Shown: piece by piece, positions 1 through 5,180 of the stretch
Layout: the number at the start of each line of letters is the position of its first letter
Position numbering within the stretch: position 1 is the first letter of the stretch
Source of the DNA: Acetobacteraceae bacterium
GTDB lineage: Bacteria > Pseudomonadota > Alphaproteobacteria > Acetobacterales > Acetobacteraceae
NCBI GenBank assembly: GCA_027340195.1
Contig: DAHWNE010000152.1
Coordinates: 1 to 5,871 of the forward strand
Reading direction: 5' to 3'
DNA length: 5,871 nt
Program-made: the position numbers and the translations under genes
The notes under the pieces: model-generated
Told to the model about the DNA's origin: nothing
Databases searched by the model: none
What the model saw: the letters and a program-made list of their open reading frames with translations, nothing else

Positions 1-725
1 TGCTGCCCGGCGAGCGGCACCGCGAGCGCGGCCCGCGCGCGCACCCCGCCATCGGCGCCGCGCCGCAGCGTCAGCGCCGACCCGGGCGCGCGCCACAGGC
101 TGGCGGAGGCGTCGTCGATCAGCAGCACCGTCGCGTCACGGATTTCCACCAGCCGCAGCTGCGACAGCGGCCCAAACCGGGTTGGGCCGGCGATCGCGGC
201 CGGCGGTCGCGCCAGCGCCGCCAGCAGCGGCGCCAGCAGCCCCCCCGGCGCCGCCGCCACGGCGCTGTCGCCGAACCCGACATCCAGCGCCCCGTCCCGT
301 TGCCGCCGCAGCACCACCCGCGCCCGGTCCAGCAGCACCGCCCGCGGCGCCAGCCGCAGATGCAGCAGCGCCGGCACCGACAGCGCCACATCCGCGCGCG
401 GCAGGCTGACCCGGTTGACCCCGGCGGCGTCGGTCAGGGTGACATCCCGCAGCACCAGCACCAGCGGCAACCCGAGGCCGCCATGGAATCCCTCCCACCC
501 CAGCGCGACGGTACCGATCCGCGCCATCCCGGGCGCCAAGCTCCGGTTCGCCAAGGCGATCATCCGCCCGCGCAGCCACGGCAGCGCCACTGGCCCCTGC
601 CCCAGCCGCCAGGCCAGCCCCCCCAGCGCCAGACCGCCCACCAGCGCCACCGTCAGCGCCACGGTGGCCGCGACATGCAGGCAGCGCAGGCAGGCGCGCC
701 CGGCTTGACCGGCCAGCCGCCTCAT
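1..725 (-). CDS. AsmA/YhdP-like (DUF3971-type) envelope protein, N-terminal part only
   Basis: The frame is open from ATG at 725 to the left edge without a stop, giving 241 visible residues of a gene that continues outside the window. The protein begins with a short basic stretch (MRRLAGQAGRACLRC). One hydrophobic segment follows at about residues 17-40 (HVAATVALTVALVGGLALGG), as expected for an inner-membrane anchor with the rest in the periplasm. After it comes a pattern I associate with the N-terminus of DUF3971/YhdP-like proteins in alphaproteobacteria: a short 'P...LRGRMIALAN' helix, then 'LGWEGF', 'LRDVTLTDAAG', and a 'DDASASLWRAP' strand. Known AsmA/YhdP/TamB-type proteins are long beta-rich periplasmic bridges linked to phospholipid transport to the outer membrane, so that role is inferred here. 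No in-frame start lies just upstream of 725. The ribosome site is weak: a GGGG run about 10 nt before ATG. The family call is from memory of motifs and is moderately secure; the coding call is stronger. Confidence 0.78.
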   Translation of the reverse strand, partial: MRRLAGQAGRACLRCLHVAATVALTVALVGGLALGGLAWRLGQGPVALPWLRGRMIALANRSLAPGMARIGTVALGWEGFHGGLGLPLVLVLRDVTLTDAAGVNRVSLPRADVALSVPALLHLRLAPRAVLLDRARVVLRRQRDGALDVGFGDSAVAAAPGGLLAPLLAALARPPAAIAGPTRFGPLSQLRLVEIRDATVLLIDDASASLWRAPGSALTLRRGADGGVRARAALAVPLAGQ

Positions 726-745
726 GGCGTGCTTGCCCCGGTGCG

Positions 746-3583
746 ATGACCCATGACCCGCGCGCCGCGCTCGAACGCTTCAGCCCTTATCTTGCCGATC
801 TCGCCCGGCGCGAGGCCGCGGTGGTGCGCGCGCTGCGGGATCGCGGCCCCGGCCCGGTGGTTGCCGAGCTGCTGGCGGAGGTCGCCGCCCTGCCGCCCAC
901 TCTGGCGCGCCCGGCGCTGGCCGCAACGCTGCGCCAAGCCAAGCGGCGGCTGGCGCTGGCGGTGGCGCTGGCCGATCTGGACGGCACCTGGCGGCTGGAG
1001 CAAGTGACGGCCGCGCTCTCGGATTTCGCCGCCGCCGCGCTCACGGCCGCGGTCGCCCGGCTGCTGCGCGAGCTGCACGATGCCGGGCGGATCCGCCTGC
1101 CGGATCCGGCGCGACCGGCGCGCGGCAGCGGGCTGATCGTGCTGGGCATGGGCAAGCTTGGCGCGCGCGAGCTGAATTATTCGAGCGATATCGACCTCAT
1201 CCTGATCTTCGATCCCGACGCCCCACTATACGCCCCCGCCGCCGTTGGCGAGGCCGCGCCCGAACCCGGGCCGTTGATGAGCCGCCTCGCGCGCGACCTT
1301 GTGACCCTGATGGAAGCCCGCGACGCCGAGGGCTACGTCTTCCGCACGGATCTGCGCCTACGCCCCGATCCGGCGGCGACGCCGCCCTGCATCAGCCTGC
1401 CCGCCGCTGTCGCCTATTATGAAACCATGGGCCAGAACTGGGAGCGCGCGGCGATGATCAAGGCGCGCCCGGTGGCCGGCGACTTGGCGGCCGGGGCGGC
1501 GTTCCTGGAGGCGATCCGCCCGTTCGTCTGGCGACGCGGGCTGGATTTCGCGCTGATCGCCGACATCCACGCGGTCAAGCGGCGGATCGACCGCCACCGC
1601 GCCGGCGCCGCGCCGAGCGGCGATGCGATCGGGCGCATCGCCGGGCGCAACATCAAGCTCGGACCGGGGGGCATCCGCGAGATCGAGTTCCTGGCGCAGA
1701 CCCTGGCGCTGGTCTGGGGCGGGCGCGATCCGGCGTTGCGGGTGCCGGCCACGGTGCCGGCGCTGCGGGCGCTGGCCCGCGCCGGGCTGATCCCGCGCCG
1801 CGGCGCCGGCTCCCTGTCCCGCGCCTATCGGTTCCTCCGCCGGGTCGAGCACCGGTTGCAGATGGTGGAAGACCGGCAGACGCACAGCCTGCCCGCGCGC
1901 GGACCCGAACTCGATACGTTCGCCCGCTTCATGGGCTATCCCGGCACGCTGCCCCTGGCCCGTGCCCTGCTCGGCCATTTCGGCCGGGTGCGTGCCTGCT
2001 ACGCCGAGGTCTTCGAGCAGCTCCCCGACCCGCTGGGCGCGGGAAGCACGGTGGGCGAGATCGACCTCAGCGGCGACGATCCCGCGCCGGCGGAGACGGC
2101 GGCGCGCCTCACGGCGCTGGGTTTCCGCGACCCGCCGCGGCTGATCGCCATCCTGCGCGGCTGGCTCGCCGGGCGGGTGCGGGCGCTGCGGTCGGAGCGC
2201 GCGCGGGAGATCCTGGCCCGGCTGCTCAGCGCCATCCTGGCCGAGTTCGCCCGCCAGCCGCAGCCGGACGAGGCTTTCGCCCGATTGGACGCGCTGCTGG
2301 CGCGGCTGCCGGCCGGGGTCGGCCTGCTCGCGCTGTTTGAGCGCAACCCGGCGCTGATCGAACGGCTGGCCGCGATCCTGGGCGCGGCCCCCTCGCTCGG
2401 CGAGTATCTGGCGCAGAACGCGGGGGCGCTGGACGCGCTGCTGGCCGAGGACACGCCCGATCCCGGACGCAGCCTGCGGGCGCGGCTCGCGGATGCGCGC
2501 GACCTGGAAACCACCATCGCCACCGTGCGCGCGGTGGTGCGGGAGGTGGAGTTCGCGGTCGCGGCGGCCACGCTGGAGGGGCGGCTGGATGTCGATGCCG
2601 CGGGTGCCCGCCGCGCCGCCCTGGCCGACGCCGCCCTGGCTGCGCTGCTGGACGCGGTGATGGACGATTTCGCCGCCCGCTACGGGCGGGTGCGCGGCGG
2701 CGGGATGGCGGTGGTGCTGCTGGGCAAGGCCGGCGGGCGGGAGATGATGGCCGGGTCCGATCTGGACCTGATGCTGATCTACGACCACCCGGAGCGGGTC
2801 GCGGAGTCCTCCGGCGGGCCGCGCGCGCTGCCGGTGGCGCAGTATTTCATCCGCGCCGCCCATGCGCTGGTGGCGGCGGTGACCGCGCCGGGCGCCGACG
2901 GTCCGCTGTATGAGGTGGACATGCGGCTGCGCCCGTCCGGCAACAAGGGGCCGGTCGCGGTCTCGCTGGCCGGATTCCGCCGCTACCACCGCGAGGACGC
3001 CTGGACCTGGGAGCGGATGGCGCTGACCCGCGCGCGGGGGGTGGCCGGGCCGGCGCGACTCTGCGCGCATGTGCGCGCGGCGGTGACCGAGGCGCTGCTG
3101 GAGGCCGGCGATCCGGCGCGGGTGCGCGAAGATGCGGCGGCGATGCGGGCGCGGCTGGCGCGCGAGTTGCCGCCCGCCGGCCCGTGGGACGTGAAGTTGC
3201 GCGCCGGCGGCGGGATGGAAGTCGCCTTCATCGCCGAGGTGCTGCAACTGACCGCTGCCCGCCCGAGCTGCTTTCAGCCCGGCACGGCCCCGGCACTAAG
3301 GGCGCTGGCCGACGCCGGGGTGCTGGACGCGGCCGACGCGGCGCGGCTGATCGGCGCCGATCGTCTCTGGCGCACCGTGCAGGGGATGCTGCGGATCACC
3401 CTGGGACGGGCCCCGCCCGCCGCGCTGCCGGAGGCCTCGGCGCGGGCGCTGCTGCGGGCGGTGGCCGCGGCGCGGGGCGGCGAGGCGCCCCTTGACCTCG
3501 CGGGATTGCTCGCCATCCTCGATGCCGAGGCGGCCGCGACCCGCGCGCTGTTCGTCAAACTGGTGGGGGAGTTGCCGCCATGA
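746..3583 (+). CDS. glnE: Bifunctional glutamine synthetase adenylyltransferase / adenylyl-removing enzyme GlnE
   Basis: This cytoplasmic enzyme tunes glutamine synthetase (GlnA) to nitrogen status. Its C-terminal domain adds AMP to a GlnA tyrosine, inactivating it, and its N-terminal domain removes that AMP by phosphorolysis; PII signalling usually selects between the two. The 945-residue length is normal for the family. The adenylyl-removing half shows LGMGKLG at 133-139 followed by SDID (D148, D150), then FRTDLRLRPDP (199-209), WERAAMIKARPVAGD (232-246) and KLGPGGIREIEF (304-315). The linker carries the conserved 'GVGLLALFERNP' stretch near 524-535. The adenylyltransferase half has GKAGGREMMAGSDLDL (D672, D674), YEVDMRLRPSGNKGP (722-736) and WERMALTRAR (755-764). 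Both metal-binding DxD pairs are kept, so both activities should be present. The ATG at 746 is chosen because the family-typical 'SPYLADLARR' begins at residue 13; the ATG at 753 is out of frame. No clear Shine-Dalgarno site precedes it. Its stop overlaps the next gene's start. Confidence 0.98.
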   Translation: MTHDPRAALERFSPYLADLARREAAVVRALRDRGPGPVVAELLAEVAALPPTLARPALAATLRQAKRRLALAVALADLDGTWRLEQVTAALSDFAAAALTAAVARLLRELHDAGRIRLPDPARPARGSGLIVLGMGKLGARELNYSSDIDLILIFDPDAPLYAPAAVGEAAPEPGPLMSRLARDLVTLMEARDAEGYVFRTDLRLRPDPAATPPCISLPAAVAYYETMGQNWERAAMIKARPVAGDLAAGAAFLEAIRPFVWRRGLDFALIADIHAVKRRIDRHRAGAAPSGDAIGRIAGRNIKLGPGGIREIEFLAQTLALVWGGRDPALRVPATVPALRALARAGLIPRRGAGSLSRAYRFLRRVEHRLQMVEDRQTHSLPARGPELDTFARFMGYPGTLPLARALLGHFGRVRACYAEVFEQLPDPLGAGSTVGEIDLSGDDPAPAETAARLTALGFRDPPRLIAILRGWLAGRVRALRSERAREILARLLSAILAEFARQPQPDEAFARLDALLARLPAGVGLLALFERNPALIERLAAILGAAPSLGEYLAQNAGALDALLAEDTPDPGRSLRARLADARDLETTIATVRAVVREVEFAVAAATLEGRLDVDAAGARRAALADAALAALLDAVMDDFAARYGRVRGGGMAVVLLGKAGGREMMAGSDLDLMLIYDHPERVAESSGGPRALPVAQYFIRAAHALVAAVTAPGADGPLYEVDMRLRPSGNKGPVAVSLAGFRRYHREDAWTWERMALTRARGVAGPARLCAHVRAAVTEALLEAGDPARVREDAAAMRARLARELPPAGPWDVKLRAGGGMEVAFIAEVLQLTAARPSCFQPGTAPALRALADAGVLDAADAARLIGADRLWRTVQGMLRITLGRAPPAALPEASARALLRAVAAARGGEAPLDLAGLLAILDAEAAATRALFVKLVGELPP
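3565..3571 (+). promoter_or_regulatory. Ribosome binding site of the peroxiredoxin gene, inside the glnE end
   Basis: GGGGGAG sits 8 nt before the ATG at 3580, within the last codons of glnE. With the ATGA stop/start overlap at 3580-3583 it supports the chosen start and suggests translational coupling of the two genes on one transcript. Confidence 0.7.
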
Positions 3584-4050
3584 GCGTGACCGAGGGCGCC
3601 CCGGCGCCGGAGTTCCGGATGAAGGCGACCGGCGGGCGCGAGGTGAGCCTCGCGGCGCTGCGCGGGCGGCCGGTGGTGCTGTATTTCTACCCCAAGGCCG
3701 ATACGCCGGGCTGCACCAAGGAGGCCTGCGCATTCCAGGAGGCGCTGCCGGCGCTGGGCCGGATCGGCGCCGAGGTGATCGGGGTCTCGCGCGACAAGAT
3801 GCCGGCGCTGGAGAAATTCGCCGCCAAGTTCGGGCTGACGTTTCCGCTGGCCTCGGACGAGACGGGGGAGGTATCGGAGGCGTATGAGACCTGGGTGGAG
3901 AAGTCGATGTATGGCCGGGTCTATATGGGTCTGGAGCGGAGCACGTTTCTGATCGGGCCGGACGGGGTCGTGGCGAAGGTCTGGCGTAAGGTGAAGGTGC
4001 CCGGCCATGCGGCGGCGGTGGCCGCGGCGGTGGCGGGGCTCGGGGGGTAG
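3580..4050 (+). CDS. bcp: Thioredoxin-dependent thiol peroxidase, Bcp/PrxQ-type peroxiredoxin
   Basis: This is a cytoplasmic peroxiredoxin that reduces hydrogen peroxide and organic hydroperoxides, normally recycled by thioredoxin. The 156-residue length matches Bcp proteins. The active-site segment YPKADTPGCTKEAC contains the peroxidatic Cys45 with its conserved partners Pro38 and Thr42; the conserved Arg is R120 in LERSTFLIG. A second cysteine, Cys50, lies five residues after Cys45. This is the CX4C arrangement of the atypical two-cysteine PrxQ group, in which Cys50 resolves the disulphide within one subunit. The body follows the usual order: APEF near the start, VVLYFYP, VIGVSRD (66-72), FPLASDETG (88-96) and FLIGPDG. 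The start is fixed by the ATGA overlap with glnE and a good ribosome site. The glnE-bcp pair is, to my knowledge, recurrent in alphaproteobacteria and probably reflects cotranscription more than shared biochemistry. No promoter of its own was seen. Confidence 0.96.
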   Translation: MSVTEGAPAPEFRMKATGGREVSLAALRGRPVVLYFYPKADTPGCTKEACAFQEALPALGRIGAEVIGVSRDKMPALEKFAAKFGLTFPLASDETGEVSEAYETWVEKSMYGRVYMGLERSTFLIGPDGVVAKVWRKVKVPGHAAAVAAAVAGLGG

Positions 4051-4055
4051 GGCGG

Positions 4056-4114
4056 GCCCCTCACCGGGGCGAGGCGCGACGCAGCCCCCGTCGCGGCCGG
4101 CTCGGAGGCCGGCC
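4056..4114. terminator. Cluster of three adjacent GC-rich inverted repeats between convergent genes (possible bidirectional terminator)
   Basis: The 95-bp spacer between the peroxiredoxin stop and the end of the minus-strand ABM gene holds three hairpin-capable repeats in a row. The first is gcccc/ggggc (4056-4060 with 4066-4070, 5-nt loop). The second is gcgacg/cgtcgc (4076-4081 with 4089-4094, 7-nt loop), extendable by one C-G pair to 4075/4095. The third is ggccggc/gccggcc (4095-4101 with 4108-4114, 6-nt loop). The second and third directly abut and compete for base 4095. No T run follows on either strand, so this is not a classical intrinsic terminator. It could stabilise 3' ends or pause polymerase for Rho. 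Short stems are common by chance at this GC content, so the functional call is weak. Confidence 0.3.
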
Positions 4115-4145
4115 ATGACGGAAGGCGGCGCCGCGGAAACCCGGC

Positions 4146-4457
4146 TCAGCCCGCCGGCTCGAGCACGTGGATCACCCGGCTCGCGATCCACTCCCGCGTC
4201 TTCGCGCCATAGGCGGCCATGTGCGGGGAGGCGGCGTGGGCGGCCAGCGCCTCCTTGCTCTCCCATTTCTCGATCACCACGAAGGTGTCGTCGCCGAATT
4301 TGGTCTGGAAGCCGCCCATGCCGGCGGCATCGACGGCGGGGCCGTATTCGATGCAGCCCCGCTCGGCGTGGACCGCCGGCATGTTGGCGCGGAACGCCTC
4401 CAGGATCTGGCCGCGCTGGCCGGGCTTGGCGGTGATGATGGCGATGACGTGGATCAT
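4146..4457 (-). CDS. Small antibiotic biosynthesis monooxygenase (ABM/YgiN-like) domain protein
   Basis: This is a single-domain protein of 103 residues, the usual size of ABM-family dimeric alpha/beta-barrel proteins. Family members include quinol monooxygenases such as YgiN and cofactor-free oxygenases of polyketide tailoring; many genomic members have no known substrate. Visible hallmarks are the first strand MIHVIAIITAKPGQ, the helix RGQILEAFRANMPAVHAERG (15-34), GCIEYGPAVD (34-43), and FVVIEKWESKEALAAHAASP (59-78) followed by HMAAY. The last block is the family signature of strand, 'E.W', helix and His. The frame can be read 24 codons further up to 4529, but that part is basic and low-complexity. 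The ATG at 4457 has AGGGGAAG 9 nt ahead and begins exactly at the first family strand, so it is preferred. It stands alone, convergent with bcp and divergent from the lipoprotein gene. There is no signal peptide, so it should be cytoplasmic. The substrate cannot be told from sequence, and nothing nearby suggests an antibiotic cluster. Confidence 0.9.
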   Translation of the reverse strand: MIHVIAIITAKPGQRGQILEAFRANMPAVHAERGCIEYGPAVDAAGMGGFQTKFGDDTFVVIEKWESKEALAAHAASPHMAAYGAKTREWIASRVIHVLEPAG

Positions 4458-4466
4458 GGCGGAACG

Positions 4467-4474
4467 CTTCCCCT
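4467..4474 (-). promoter_or_regulatory. Ribosome binding site deciding the ABM gene start
   Basis: On the minus strand AGGGGAAG ends 9 nt before the ATG at 4457. It supports the 103-residue product over the 127-residue reading that would begin at 4529. Confidence 0.65.
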
Positions 4475-4489
4475 GACTGGTGCCGGGGC

Positions 4490-4518
4490 AGCGTAGCGCG
4501 GCCCCGCTTCGGCGACAA
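4490..4518 (-). promoter_or_regulatory. Candidate sigma-70-type promoter for the ABM gene
   Basis: Read on the minus strand, TTGTCG (4518-4513) is separated by exactly 17 nt from TACGCT (4495-4490). That gives four of six and three of six consensus matches. Transcription would start near 4483, leaving a leader of roughly 26 nt that contains the ribosome site. It is found by eye in a region with few AT-rich alternatives. Confidence 0.35.
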
Positions 4519-4528
4519 AGCCGCCGCA

Positions 4529-4557
4529 TTCCCGCCGCGCCGCGGGCTGCCTATATG
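4529..4557 (+). promoter_or_regulatory. Candidate sigma-70-type promoter for the lipoprotein gene
   Basis: TTCCCG (4529-4534) and TATATG (4552-4557) are 17 nt apart, with three and four of six consensus matches. TATATG is the most AT-rich hexamer in this spacer. Transcription would begin near 4564, about 23 nt before the GTG start. The space between the boxes contains the inverted repeat ccgcg-c-cgcgg (4535-4545), which could be an operator or chance in GC-rich DNA. Confidence 0.35.
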
Positions 4558-4586
4558 CGCCCTGCCATCGCATGAGTGCCTGATCC

Positions 4587-5159
4587 GTGATCCGCCGTCC
4601 CGTCCTGCTGCTGGCGCTGCCACTGGCCCTGGCTGCGTGCAGCCAAAGCTACTCCCCCGACACCTACGCCGCCGGCGCCGCCCAGCAGGCGGCCAAGGTG
4701 GAGCGCGGGGAGATCATCGGCGTCCGCCCGGTGCTGATCCGCCCCGACGGCACGGTGGGGGCGGTGAGCGGCGGGGCGGCCGGCGGGGTGGCGGGATCTC
4801 AGACCCCGGGGGGCGAGGTGGCTTCGGCCTTCGGCGCCATCGGCGGGACCCTGCTGGGCGGGCTCGCCGGCAGCGCCGCCGAGCAGGCGGTGGCGGACGC
4901 CAAGGGCTACGAATACATCGTCCAGGAAACCGACGGGCACATGGTCTCGGTGGCGCAGACCGACCGCAGGCCGTTGCCGATCGGGATGCGGGTGCTGGTG
5001 ATCGCCGGCAAGCAGGCCCGCGTGGTGCCGGACTACACGGTGGACATCCCTTACCAGCGGCCAGGGAAGAAGCACGCGCCGGACCTGGCGGCCGGCCCGC
5101 CGGGGCTGGCGGCGGCGACCAACCCGACCGTCGCGCCGCCGTCCGGCGCCGGGCCCTGA
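4587..5159 (+). CDS. SlyB/Pcp-like outer-membrane lipoprotein with glycine-zipper domain
   Basis: This is a predicted envelope lipoprotein of 190 residues. The N-terminus is a lipoprotein signal: MIRRP, hydrophobic LLLALPLALAA, and lipobox LAAC with Cys18 as the lipidated residue. The +2 residue is Ser, which favours outer-membrane sorting. The mature part follows the SlyB/Pcp plan. First comes a short 'SPDTYAAGAAQQAAKVERG' region and the strand EIIGVRPVLI (42-51). A Gly/Ala-rich zipper of the 2TM type follows at about 58-97. Last is a beta-rich part with YEYIVQ (108-113), PIGMRVLVIA and ARVVPDY. SlyB-type proteins help keep outer-membrane integrity under stress; a similar job is inferred. 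The tail from about 160 is Pro/Ala/Gly-rich, probably disordered, and makes it longer than E. coli SlyB (about 155 aa). The start is GTG: the frame is closed by TGA at 4581-4583, so initiation must be downstream of it. The ribosome site is poor. Confidence 0.9.
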   Translation: MIRRPVLLLALPLALAACSQSYSPDTYAAGAAQQAAKVERGEIIGVRPVLIRPDGTVGAVSGGAAGGVAGSQTPGGEVASAFGAIGGTLLGGLAGSAAEQAVADAKGYEYIVQETDGHMVSVAQTDRRPLPIGMRVLVIAGKQARVVPDYTVDIPYQRPGKKHAPDLAAGPPGLAAATNPTVAPPSGAGP

Positions 5160-5180
5160 GCGGAGGGCGGGCAGGTCACC

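Noticed and set aside
136..579. A 147-codon Ala/Gly/Arg-rich minus-strand frame, and plus-strand frames at 182-409, 300-749 and 415-708
   Set aside because: All overlap the open AsmA/YhdP-like frame, which has a membrane anchor and family-like motifs. The alternatives are Arg/Pro/Gln-rich shadows.
1358..3247. A 629-codon open frame on the minus strand opposite glnE
   Set aside because: It is rich in Arg, Gln, His, Pro and Gly with no recognisable motif, and lies fully antisense to an unambiguous GlnE. Long antisense open frames are expected in GC-rich DNA, where stop codons are rare.
4115..4435. A possible small plus-strand gene starting at the ATG in the hairpin spacer
   Set aside because: It runs antisense through the ABM gene, is Arg/Ser/Pro-rich, has no ribosome site, and its start lies directly after a hairpin.
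4458..4529. Longer N-terminus for the ABM protein starting at 4529
   Set aside because: The added residues are basic and unlike the family. The ATG at 4457 has its own ribosome site and starts exactly at the first conserved strand.
3274..4623. A 449-codon minus-strand frame spanning bcp, the ABM gene and the spacers
   Set aside because: It runs antisense to glnE and bcp and out of frame with the well-supported ABM gene. It has low-complexity composition and no domain signature.
4758..4878. Repetitive GGC/GCC-rich tract that resembles a DNA repeat
   Set aside because: It is explained by codons for the Gly/Ala zipper of the lipoprotein; there is no exact tandem unit.
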